This document shows positions 41,807 through 48,793 of a stretch of DNA of 64,000 nt, piece after piece; within the stretch, counting starts at the first letter, position 1, and the number at the start of each line of letters is the position of its first letter. A model generated the notes under the pieces. That model was not told where the DNA came from and ran no database searches. It saw nothing but the letters and a program-made list of their open reading frames with translations. Made by a program: the position numbers and the translations under genes. This DNA comes from CAZAZQ01 sp964489705 (lineage in GTDB: Bacteria; Zixibacteria; MSB-5A5; GN15; FEB-12). The stretch lies in contig CAZAZQ010000016.1 of the NCBI GenBank assembly GCA_964489705.1, positions 9,233 through 73,232 on the forward strand, read 5' to 3'.

Positions 41807-42523
41807 ATGATGGTGCGAAAAGACTATGATATAGTCGCTATTGGAGCCCATCCCGATGATGTCGAAGTGGGATGCGGCGGGGTGTTGATTGACGCTGTTC
41901 AGCGTGGTTATCGAGTCGGTGTGATTATCCTGACCAAAGGGGAAATGGGTACCGGAGGCAACGCCCGGTTGAGGATGGCTGAAGCGAAAAACGCCGCTGC
42001 TGTTATGGGGGTGGATATTCTCAAAGTATTCGACTGGGGGGATACCAAGCTGGAAGATTCTTACTCAAAACGCCTGGCGTTAGCAAAAGTTATCCGCGGC
42101 GCCCGTCCTCAGATTGTTTTGGCACCTTACCCCCACCCCTCTCACGGGCGACGGCAATCCCACCCAGACCATGTGGCGGCCGGTCTGATAACGATAAACG
42201 CCGTTTCGTTGGCGTTGTTGAAGAAAGCCAACCTTCCCGGTGAGCCGCATACCGTCACGAGGATTTTTCATTTCTTTTTGCCTCCTCGTGTACTGCCTAC
42301 CTTTGTCGTAGATATTACCCCCCATTACGAGCAGTGGCTGGAGGCATTGAAAGCCCACACTTCCCAGTTTCTCAATCCCCAAAAGTCAAAAGACTACCTC
42401 GAGCATATCACCGCCATGGCTCGTTCGTTCGGTCTCCACGCCGGGTGTCGTTATGCTCACGGCTTTTATTGCGCCGAGCCGGTGGTTGTCCATGATCTGA
42501 TGGATGTCGTCAAAGAAAAGTGA
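41807..42523 (+). CDS. PIG-L family deacetylase, BshB1-like
   Basis: 238 residues. The zinc motif AIGAHPDDVEVGCGG at the start and a later SHPDHVAAG supply the two Asp and two His of LmbE/PIG-L deacetylases. LTKGEMGTGGNARLRMAEAKNAA is typical of the BshB1 subfamily, which deacetylates GlcNAc-malate in bacillithiol synthesis. bshA and bshC are not in the window, so another GlcNAc-linked substrate is possible. Convergent with the UPF0210 gene (16 bases apart). Confidence 0.82.
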   Translation: MMVRKDYDIVAIGAHPDDVEVGCGGVLIDAVQRGYRVGVIILTKGEMGTGGNARLRMAEAKNAAAVMGVDILKVFDWGDTKLEDSYSKRLALAKVIRGARPQIVLAPYPHPSHGRRQSHPDHVAAGLITINAVSLALLKKANLPGEPHTVTRIFHFFLPPRVLPTFVVDITPHYEQWLEALKAHTSQFLNPQKSKDYLEHITAMARSFGLHAGCRYAHGFYCAEPVVVHDLMDVVKEK

Positions 42524-42538
42524 AAAAGGGGAAAAGGC

Positions 42539-43894
42539 TTAGTTGTTAATACCGGTGGAAGGAGCGGGGATTCTGCCGCCTCTGAGGATGAAGTTCCTTG
42601 AAGAAAATTTGGATACCTGCATGATGGGAGCCGTCCCCAACAAACCGCCGTATTCCACCGATTGCCCGACCATCTTTCCCGGCACCGGAATAATTCTCAC
42701 CGCTGTGGTTTTGTTGTTCACCACCCCGATGGCGGCTTCGTCGGCGATGATGGCGGCAATCGTTTCCGCAGGCGTGTCGCCGGGAATGGCGACCATGTCC
42801 AAGCCGACGGAACAGACGGATGTCATCGCTTCCAGTTTTTCCAAAGTCATTGCTCCCGCCTCCACGGCGCGAATCATCCCGGCATCTTCCGAGACGGGGA
42901 TAAACGCCCCCGATAATCCGCCGACATAAGATGATGCCATCAGTCCGCCTTTTTTAACCGCGTCGTTGAGGAGCATCAGCGCCGCCGTGGAGCCGGGAGA
43001 GCCGCAGCGTTCGATTCCCATCGCTTCGATGATGTCCGCCACCGAGTCGCCTTCTGCCGGGGTTGGGGCAAGGGAGAGATCGATGATGCCGAATTCCACC
43101 CCCAACCGTTCCGAAACTTTGCGTCCGACCATCTCCCCCATGCGGGTGACTTTGAAAGCGGTTCGCTTGATGACTTCCGCCAACACGCCGAGATCGCATT
43201 GCCCGGCTTTTTTAACTGCTGACAGGACTACCCCGGGACCGGAGATGCCGACGTTGATGACGGTATCCGGCTCCGAGACCCCGTGAAACGCTCCGGCGAT
43301 AAACGGATTGTCTTCGACGCTGTTGGCAAATACCACCAGCTTGCAGCAGCCGATGGCGTTGGGAGTTTTTTCCGCCAGCTCCTTGATGACATGTCCCATC
43401 CGGTTGATGGCGTCCATGTTGATGCCCGCTTTGGTAGAAGCGACATTCACCGCCGCACACACCCGCTCGGTGTTTGCCAGGGCGTCGGGGATAGTCTCAA
43501 TCAAATTACGGTCACCCACCGTCATTCCCTTTTGTACCAGCGCCACATAGCCTCCTAAGTAGTCGATGCCGAGTTCTGCGGCGCAGGCGTCGAGGGTTTT
43601 GGCGATTTCGATGAAGGTGGCTTTTTCGTGACCGTCAGCGACAACGGCGATAGGAGTTACCGCCAGGCGTTTGTTGGCGATGGGGATGCCGAATTCGGTC
43701 GAGACCGCTTCCACGGTTTTGACGTGGTTTTCCGCTTTGGAGAGGACTTTGTTTTTAATCTTGGAAAGCATTTTTTCCGGGTCGGGGTCGGAGCAGTCAC
43801 GCAAGGAAATACCCATCGTGACGGTTCGGATATCGAGGTGTTCGACCTCGGTCATGTGGATGGTTTCGATTATTTCGCGCGGATCGTAGGGCAT
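42539..43894 (-). CDS. UPF0210 / DUF711 'PFL family' protein in a microcompartment operon
   Basis: 451 residues, the normal length for UPF0210. Family segments: IRTVTMGISLRDC near the start, GFxxIANKRLAVTP-like (IPIANKRLAVTP), NVASTKAGINMDAI, GAFHGVSEPDTVINVGISGP, FGIIDLSLAPTPAEGDSVAD and GGLLGTAPIMQV. Known structures of the family share the pyruvate-formate-lyase barrel, but no glycyl-radical RVxG motif is visible at the C-terminus, so it is not an ordinary glycyl-radical enzyme. UPF0210 is usually paired with an ACT protein, as here (17 bases upstream). Their place at the end of a shell-protein operon makes it a candidate cargo. The reaction is unknown. Confidence 0.88.
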   Translation of the reverse strand: MPYDPREIIETIHMTEVEHLDIRTVTMGISLRDCSDPDPEKMLSKIKNKVLSKAENHVKTVEAVSTEFGIPIANKRLAVTPIAVVADGHEKATFIEIAKTLDACAAELGIDYLGGYVALVQKGMTVGDRNLIETIPDALANTERVCAAVNVASTKAGINMDAINRMGHVIKELAEKTPNAIGCCKLVVFANSVEDNPFIAGAFHGVSEPDTVINVGISGPGVVLSAVKKAGQCDLGVLAEVIKRTAFKVTRMGEMVGRKVSERLGVEFGIIDLSLAPTPAEGDSVADIIEAMGIERCGSPGSTAALMLLNDAVKKGGLMASSYVGGLSGAFIPVSEDAGMIRAVEAGAMTLEKLEAMTSVCSVGLDMVAIPGDTPAETIAAIIADEAAIGVVNNKTTAVRIIPVPGKMVGQSVEYGGLLGTAPIMQVSKFSSRNFILRGGRIPAPSTGINN

Positions 43895-43911
43895 AGCTTA
43901 TTTATTGTTCG

Positions 43912-44469
43912 TTATATCCGGTGCATGTACCTGAAGATGTCCTCGTGCATGACGTAGACTTGCATTCCCAGTTGGGCTTCGGTCGCTTTCAGGCGGTCGC
44001 GCAATGCCGAGAAGTCCACCGGACAGCCGCCGATATTGACGATCATAATCATCGAGAAAAATTCCTGCATAATCGTCTGAGAGATATCCTCGATACTGCA
44101 ATTCAGCTCCGAAAGGACATTGGCGATGGCGGCAACGATACCGGGACGGTCTTTCCCGAAAGCAGCGATGATGATTCTGGTTTTGTCCGTCTTTTCAATC
44201 TGTTCGTACAACCCGGCTTTTTCGTTCAGTTCCGACGGTGTGGTTGTGTTTTGTGCGGGGGGAGTAGTCGGAGACGAGGGAGAGGATGAAGTGGGAGACG
44301 CGGAAACCTCGCAGGTGGCGCCGGTGATCTCCGGGTTGCCCTGCTGAGCTTTGAGGGAATCCACCACCGAGTCGATGACCCGCCGAAGTTCTTTGGCGTC
44401 CAGCTTGGTGCCGACCCGACCGGCGACGATTTCGGTAATTTTGCCTATTTCAAATTCAGAGAGTGACAT
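43912..44469 (-). CDS. ACT-domain protein with N-terminal amphipathic helix and flexible linker
   Basis: 185 residues from the ATG at 44469. Residues about 97-185 are a UPF0237-type ACT domain (TRIIIAAFGKDRPGIVAAIA, then LNCSIEDISQTIMQEFFSM). Stand-alone UPF0237 proteins are only about 90 residues. The extra N-terminus is an amphipathic helix (about 3-42, including LDAKELRRVIDSVVDSL) plus a Ser/Thr/Pro linker (about 50-80, SPTSSSPSSPTTPPAQ). Helix plus linker is the usual form of a microcompartment encapsulation peptide. ACT domains bind small ligands such as amino acids, so it may regulate the neighbouring UPF0210 protein within the shell (inference). Confidence 0.82.
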   Translation of the reverse strand: MSLSEFEIGKITEIVAGRVGTKLDAKELRRVIDSVVDSLKAQQGNPEITGATCEVSASPTSSSPSSPTTPPAQNTTTPSELNEKAGLYEQIEKTDKTRIIIAAFGKDRPGIVAAIANVLSELNCSIEDISQTIMQEFFSMIMIVNIGGCPVDFSALRDRLKATEAQLGMQVYVMHEDIFRYMHRI

Positions 44470-44524
44470 ACGCACCACCCTCGTTACGGTTTGGTTTGTT
44501 TTCGTCGTCTTTCATATCACCCTA

Positions 44525-45076
44525 TCACAGAATATCGCGTAACAACTCCTCGCGCGGTGAAGGTATCACCACCGTATTGACCAACATTCCGTTTCGGGAA
44601 ACCACCTCCGCCCCGGCGGCAACGGCCGTTTCCACCGCTCCGACCAAGCCGGTCATGGTAACAAAGGCTTTCCCGCCGAGCGCCATCGCCAAACGGATTT
44701 CAATGAGCTTGACTTCCGCCGCTTTGGCGGCGGCGTCGGCGCCCTCGATAAGGGAAGCTACCGAAAACGACTCAATAATACCCAAGGCTTCCAGTTTCTC
44801 CACCCCCGTCGAGCCGGTCAGGGCAGGGAAAACATCGGGATGCACGTTGGGAATAATGAAGGTGTCGATGACTGATTCCTGGGCGTAGGTTTCTCCGTCG
44901 GCGATTGATGACTTGACCGCCTGCACGTCACCGGCAACCAAATTGATGAACTTCCCGGAGCAAATCGTCCGGCTGAGCACCAGTTCCACATCCGCCGCTT
45001 TCACCATCGCATCCGCCGAGCCAATACCCTTGGCGATGGAGCTGTATTCTATCAATCCGATGGCATTGTATTCCAT
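44525..45076 (-). CDS. PduT-like tandem-BMC shell protein (BMC-T) with Fe-S cysteine
   Basis: 183 residues with two BMC domains: NAIGLIEYSSIAKGIGSADA (from about 4) and VEKLEALGIIESFSVASLIE (from about 92). BMC-T proteins form trimeric pseudo-hexameric shell tiles. Cys39 in LSRTICSGKF matches the cysteine that in PduT binds a [4Fe-4S] cluster at the threefold pore, so electron transfer across the shell is likely. The PduS-like flavoprotein is encoded 3 bases upstream, its usual partner. Confidence 0.9.
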   Translation of the reverse strand: MEYNAIGLIEYSSIAKGIGSADAMVKAADVELVLSRTICSGKFINLVAGDVQAVKSSIADGETYAQESVIDTFIIPNVHPDVFPALTGSTGVEKLEALGIIESFSVASLIEGADAAAKAAEVKLIEIRLAMALGGKAFVTMTGLVGAVETAVAAGAEVVSRNGMLVNTVVIPSPREELLRDIL

Positions 45077-45079
45077 AAT

Positions 45080-46402
45080 TTATTCCGCTTCAATTATAAT
45101 AACTTTCTCCACCGCTGTCACGTGTCCATTTATGGAAGCGTGGATATTGGCTCCGAGGGCATTTTTCGGAGGGGCGGCGATTTTCTGACCGACGGTCACC
45201 TGTTCTCCAACTTTGACAATCGGTTCGGCGGGAGCGCCGGTGTGCTGCTTCAGAGGGATGGTCACCTTTTTGGGACTGAGCTTCTCGTCGACATAAAGAG
45301 CTTTGTGGTCATACGGGAGTAAGCCCAGCCGCCTTGTCAAACGGGGAATGGTAACCTTACGGTGTGGTTGCATGGGGTGAGCTTTCAGGGGACGATCCGG
45401 CGGGGTATACTCGATTCCTTTCAAGCGGAGGTTGATTTTCGAGCGGGTGCAGGCTTGTTTCGGGTCGAGTCCTTCCGGACAGGCAAACAGAGAGCAAAGA
45501 TTGCAGCCGCTGCAGTTGACGGCGAATTTGCTCCAGTAGTCTTCCTTTTCCCCGGCAAAGCCCAGCGAACGCATCACCTTGTGCGGTTCGATTTCGTATC
45601 CCAACAGGTAGCGGGGGCAAAATTCGGTGCAGTACGTGCACTGGTCACACGCCGACTGGCCGATTTTCTTTATTTCCGGGGTGGTGTGATTCCTCTGGCG
45701 GATGAGGTAGTGGTCGGTGGGAAGGACAATGTACCCCGCCGACGTTTTGATCACCGGGGTGTTCAAGTCAGTGACCAACCTGCCCATCATGGCGCCGCCG
45801 TCCAGCACGGCAAAATCTCCGTTTCCGGTTGTCCCACCGGCACGTTCGATAATGTCTTTGATGGGAGTACCGATGGGGACTTTGAGGGTTATGGGACGCT
45901 CGACGGCGCCGGTGACGGTGATAAACTTTTCCGTGACCGGAATGCCTAAGTCCGCCAAGGCGACGTTAAGAAGGGTTTCCACGTTGGAAACGACACAGCC
46001 GATATTGACCGGGTAGCCGCCGTACGGTATCAAACGGCCGGTCGCTTCGTAAACCAGCACATATTCGTCTCCGGCGGGATAGTAATCCCCCATTTCGAAA
46101 ATCTCAAAATCGGTGCCGCCGAACAAGCGCCGGAACTGTCCGATAATATCATGATTTTTGGCTTTGATGCCGAGAATTTTTCGCGAAGCGCCGACGGCGT
46201 GAGCCACCAGCTCCATCCCCTTCTTGACTTCTTCGGGGAACAGCTGCATCAGCTCCTTGTCTTTGTATAACAGCGGCTCGCACTCGGCGCCGTTGGCAAT
46301 AAGAATTTCCACCTGGGCCTGATATTTGGCATAGGCGGGAAAACCGGCTCCCCCCGCGCCTACCACCCCGGCTTCTTTAACTTTCTCGACAAGGGGTGAC
46401 AT
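45080..46402 (-). CDS. PduS-like (RnfC-like) Fe-S flavoprotein
   Basis: 440 residues. The N-terminal NADH/FMN-binding region is GVVGAGGAGFPAYAKY and LIANGAECEPLLYKD, as in NuoF/RnfC. An SLBB domain (VTGAVERPITLKVPIGTP, about 163-180) follows, then two [4Fe-4S] motifs: C252/C255/C258/C262 in CDQCTYCTEFC and C297/C300/C303/C308 in CSGCNLCSLFACP. A barrel-sandwich end (VTIPLKQHTGAPAEPIVKVG) closes it. In Pdu compartments PduS reduces cobalamin or moves electrons from NADH; here no B12 enzyme is nearby. It is flanked by the 50-residue membrane protein and the PduT-like protein. Confidence 0.92.
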   Translation of the reverse strand: MSPLVEKVKEAGVVGAGGAGFPAYAKYQAQVEILIANGAECEPLLYKDKELMQLFPEEVKKGMELVAHAVGASRKILGIKAKNHDIIGQFRRLFGGTDFEIFEMGDYYPAGDEYVLVYEATGRLIPYGGYPVNIGCVVSNVETLLNVALADLGIPVTEKFITVTGAVERPITLKVPIGTPIKDIIERAGGTTGNGDFAVLDGGAMMGRLVTDLNTPVIKTSAGYIVLPTDHYLIRQRNHTTPEIKKIGQSACDQCTYCTEFCPRYLLGYEIEPHKVMRSLGFAGEKEDYWSKFAVNCSGCNLCSLFACPEGLDPKQACTRSKINLRLKGIEYTPPDRPLKAHPMQPHRKVTIPRLTRRLGLLPYDHKALYVDEKLSPKKVTIPLKQHTGAPAEPIVKVGEQVTVGQKIAAPPKNALGANIHASINGHVTAVEKVIIIEAE

Positions 46403-46410
46403 CGATTAGT

Positions 46411-46563
46411 CTAAATTACGTCCCCGTTGTCATTGCTGGGCAGTTGCCGCGGCTGAGGAGAGCGGTTGGTGAGCCAGAGCACCAAAACCATAATGATGGT
46501 CAAGCCAAACACCAGCCCCAAGATATGGTACCACTTAATTTCCCGCAGAATTGCTGCTATCAT
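46411..46563 (-). CDS. 50-residue single-helix membrane protein in the BMC operon
   Basis: A short gene, ATG 46563 to TAG 46411, that fits exactly between the EutN-type gene (2 bases) and the PduS-like gene (8 bases). The product has a basic start (ILREIKWYH), one strong membrane helix (about 14-33, HILGLVFGLTIIMVLVLWL) and a polar tail rich in Pro, Gln and Asn. Its layout recalls small oxidase or Rnf accessory subunits such as CcoQ. It could link the PduS-like protein to the cytoplasmic membrane or stabilise it; nothing proves this. I do not know of a standard BMC protein of this type. Confidence 0.7.
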   Translation of the reverse strand: MIAAILREIKWYHILGLVFGLTIIMVLVLWLTNRSPQPRQLPSNDNGDVI

Positions 46564-46565
46564 CG

Positions 46566-46895
46566 TTACTTCTCCAACGTTTTCTTGAACTTTATTTTTT
46601 CCGGGTCGAGGTCGCCGCGGTAGTGTTCCGGTTCGACCTCATATTCGTCAATGATACCCGTTACCGCCGCTTCGATGGAGCTATCTTCGTTTCCGATAGC
46701 CAACCGAGCGGCTCTGCCGTAGGCGACCATTACCAGTTCGCCTTCACCCGCCCCCAAAACGTCCGCCGCCACAATGGTGTCGGTATTGGGGGCTTTACTT
46801 AGATTATACGGCTGAATTATCAGAAACTTCAATCCTTCGGTATTGGTTGTTTTCCTGGTTGCCCACAAGGAGCCGACAACTTTTCCGATAAACAT
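46566..46895 (-). CDS. EutN/CcmL-type BMC-P vertex protein
   Basis: 109 residues forming the pentamer that caps microcompartment vertices. The sequence MFIGKVVGSLWATRKTTNTE, FLIIQPYN, VVAADVLGAGEGELVMVAYG and AAVTGIIDEYEVE is typical of the family. It is the only BMC-P in the window. It starts 3 bases after the BMC-H stop. Confidence 0.95.
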   Translation of the reverse strand: MFIGKVVGSLWATRKTTNTEGLKFLIIQPYNLSKAPNTDTIVAADVLGAGEGELVMVAYGRAARLAIGNEDSSIEAAVTGIIDEYEVEPEHYRGDLDPEKIKFKKTLEK

Positions 46896-46898
46896 AGC

Positions 46899-47447
46899 TT
46901 ATTCCATATCCGTTATACGCTTAAGCGCTTCGATTAATTGCTTTTTGTTTGCTTTTGAAATCTCTCTGCCGGTCATGCCGATACCGGGCACCTGTCGGGC
47001 GTAGCGGCGCAACTGGGAAACGGTCATCTTCTGTAACTCTTTGAGGCTTAAGCTGCTTTTCGGTTTGGCGGAAGGAGATTGAGGTTTTTCCGGCTTTTCA
47101 GCCGATTCCGGTTCCGTTTCCCCGTATCGCAACATCGGGCGGGTGTCATCTGGATGGTATTTGGAGACGTATCGCCGTTGCGGGATAATCGGCGCCAGCC
47201 CTTCATCCGGGCGGGGAATGACGTCGATAGCGACAATCTCGCCGACTTTTTCCGCCGCTTGGGCACCCGCTTCCACCGCTGCCTGTACCGCTCCCAGTTC
47301 CCCTTCGATTTTGATGGTCAAATAGGTGGCGTCGGTCAGCTCCACCGACGAGATAACCACAGCGGCAGCTTTGGCGGCAGCGTCGGTTGCCTCGATAGCG
47401 GCAATCAACCCTTTCGTTTCGATAAGCCCGAGAGCGTTTCCTGACAT
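46899..47447 (-). CDS. BMC-H shell protein with C-terminal Rho-N/SAP-like domain
   Basis: 182 residues from the ATG at 47447; the open frame reaches a TTG at 47483 but the BMC fold starts at NALGLIETKG. Residues about 4-85 are one BMC domain (ATDAAAKAAAVVI, GELGAVQAAVEAGAQAAE). A polar linker follows (about 88-135, Pro/Glu/Ser/Lys rich), then a helical module LKELQKMTVSQLRRYARQ..ISKANKKQLIEALKRI. That module matches the Rho N-terminal/SAP pattern used for RNA or DNA binding. It may parallel EutK and similar shell proteins with DNA-binding tails. First gene of the BMC operon; no clear promoter or strong ribosome site was seen. Confidence 0.85.
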   Translation of the reverse strand: MSGNALGLIETKGLIAAIEATDAAAKAAAVVISSVELTDATYLTIKIEGELGAVQAAVEAGAQAAEKVGEIVAIDVIPRPDEGLAPIIPQRRYVSKYHPDDTRPMLRYGETEPESAEKPEKPQSPSAKPKSSLSLKELQKMTVSQLRRYARQVPGIGMTGREISKANKKQLIEALKRITDME

Positions 47448-47550
47448 AGTGAAATAAGATAACTTTTTCCCGGACAAAAGCAAATTGATTTAACTGCCAA
47501 GGTAAGGAATAAAAGGAAGGAATTTCCTACTCAGGTGATTGCCCCTCGGG

Positions 47551-48420
47551 TCAGTTCCCTGCATTAAGGGCAGTGCGTTTTCGTGTTTTCTTTTTTTCTT
47601 TCGGCTCCTCTTCCGCCAGGGAGATTCGTTCTTTTGTGACTTTTATCATCTTGTCTTGTTGTAAGGAGCGTACCGCTTGCTTAATGTCCGAGCGTCTCCA
47701 GCCGGTCGTCCGGACAAGTTCCGTTACGGTCAGAAAAGGAGCGCGCGTCAAGCGCCTGATAATTTCCCCGCGAATTTGCCGCCGGGAGCCGTGAAACGGA
47801 GTGCGATGAGAAGAAGAAGGGGTACTCTTCCGGCTCGTTTTCAAGGCAAGGCGGGCGTAGTCCATCAAAGCGTGGTGCCACTCTTTGACGTTTTTCCTCG
47901 GAAGGAGGCGGGTTGCCAGCGCCTTGATTTCTTCAGCGCTCGTCGTCGGCGGAAGGTTGAACTCGTGGAGTAATACTTTGCGGACGTTGGTGTCAACGGC
48001 GGCGAGGCGCTTATCGAAGGCAAAGATCAAGATAGCGTTCGCCGTGTACTCCCCAATGCCGGGAAGTTTTTTCAAAGTCGCCGCATCGGCGGGAAGTTCG
48101 CCTCCGTATTGTTCGACGACCACGTGCGCCAATTGCTTTAAGTAAAGGGCGCGGCGGTTGTACCCCAAGCCTGACCACATCGCCAGCACCTCCCGATTGG
48201 TCGCTCGGGCGAGACTTTCCCAGTTCTCCCACCGTCGGATCCACGCCGCATACTTTTCCGTCACCCGTTCCACTTGCGTCTGTTGCAGCATGATTTCGGA
48301 GACCGTGATGCGATACGGATCGGTGGTGGTGCGAAACCAGAGTTTTCTGCCATGCTTCCGGTAGAAAGAGAAGATTTTTCTGCGAAACGCCGCCGCCCGT
48401 TGGGGAGTGACCGTAATCAT
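47551..48420 (-). CDS. MutY-like adenine/HhH-GPD DNA glycosylase lacking the Fe-S loop
   Basis: 289 residues. The HhH-GPD core is complete: Glu42 in SEIMLQQTQVERV, the hairpin LKKLPGIGEYTANAIL (117-132) and catalytic Asp143 in AAVDTNVRKVL. This combination, especially MLQQTQV, is MutY-like (A opposite 8-oxoG). After residue about 190 the four cysteines of the [4Fe-4S] loop are absent, and so is the NUDIX-like domain. Instead a winged-helix segment follows (IRGEIIRRLTRAPFLTVTEL, then SLQQDKMIKV) and a lysine-rich tail. Specificity should be treated as uncertain. Confidence 0.85.
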   Translation of the reverse strand: MITVTPQRAAAFRRKIFSFYRKHGRKLWFRTTTDPYRITVSEIMLQQTQVERVTEKYAAWIRRWENWESLARATNREVLAMWSGLGYNRRALYLKQLAHVVVEQYGGELPADAATLKKLPGIGEYTANAILIFAFDKRLAAVDTNVRKVLLHEFNLPPTTSAEEIKALATRLLPRKNVKEWHHALMDYARLALKTSRKSTPSSSHRTPFHGSRRQIRGEIIRRLTRAPFLTVTELVRTTGWRRSDIKQAVRSLQQDKMIKVTKERISLAEEEPKEKKKTRKRTALNAGN

Positions 48421-48502
48421 AAATTATTATACTTCTTGTCCTTTTTCTCTCTGGTGCTTCTTTGCATTTTTCACAAAAATAACAAAAGCTCGTTTTTTTC
48501 TT

Positions 48503-48530
48503 TTGACAACCACAAAAATCCGTCTATATT
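48503..48530 (+). promoter_or_regulatory. Sigma-70-type promoter for the ABC exporter leader
   Basis: TTGACA (48503-48508), 16 bases, TATATT (48525-48530). Transcription would start near 48537, about 60 bases ahead of the leader peptide ATG. Confidence 0.7.
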
Positions 48531-48598
48531 GGCAAGTGAAAGGAATGAGAAGAAGAGCAGGAAACCCAAAAACCCGCTGTTAAGGAGATAAGGACGTA

Positions 48599-48676
48599 AT
48601 GGTTATCGGAAAGAGAATCGTGATTATTGTGCAGCTTAACGGCACCGACGGCGGGAGGAGTGTACCTATTCCGTAA
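48599..48676 (+). CDS. Candidate 25-residue leader peptide of the ABC exporter operon
   Basis: ATG 48599 to TAA 48674-48676, behind a good ribosome site (TTAAGGAG, 10 bases upstream). The peptide starts MVIGKRIVIIVQLN and ends in RSVPIP before the stop. Its codons for GlyGlyArg overlap the first arm of an antiterminator hairpin. It has no known homology that I can name. The value of translating it is probably to sense ribosome movement, as proposed for bmrB ahead of bmrCD in Bacillus. Whether it is translated is untested. Confidence 0.6.
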   Translation: MVIGKRIVIIVQLNGTDGGRSVPIP

Positions 48677-48708
48677 ACGTAGAGTACAGAGGATATTATC
48701 TCCCGCCG
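48649..48708 (+). promoter_or_regulatory. Antiterminator hairpin of the ABC exporter leader
   Basis: CGGCGGGAG (48649-48657) is exactly complementary to CTCCCGCCG (48700-48708); a smaller TGTAC/GTACA hairpin sits within the loop. The second arm is also the left arm of the terminator at 48702-48735, so the two structures exclude each other. Confidence 0.65.
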
Positions 48709-48735
48709 GAACGACTTGAGTTCGGCGGGTTTTTT
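48702..48735 (+). terminator. Intrinsic terminator (attenuator) before the ABC exporter genes
   Basis: CCCGCCGGA (48702-48710) pairs with TTCGGCGGG (48721-48729), nine pairs with one G-T, followed by TTTTTT (48730-48735). It lies 58 bases before the first ABC gene and after the leader peptide stop. A further complement, CCGCCGA (48740-48746), can pair with TCGGCGG (48722-48728). Confidence 0.85.
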
Positions 48736-48793
48736 GTTGCCGCCGAGCAGGAAAACCGAACCGGAGAACCTCACATTCGTAGGCAAGAGAATA

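Noticed and set aside
42539..43894. Genuine glycyl-radical enzyme in the microcompartment operon
   Set aside because: UPF0210 shares the barrel fold with pyruvate formate-lyase, but the C-terminal glycyl-radical motif is not present and no activase gene is adjacent.
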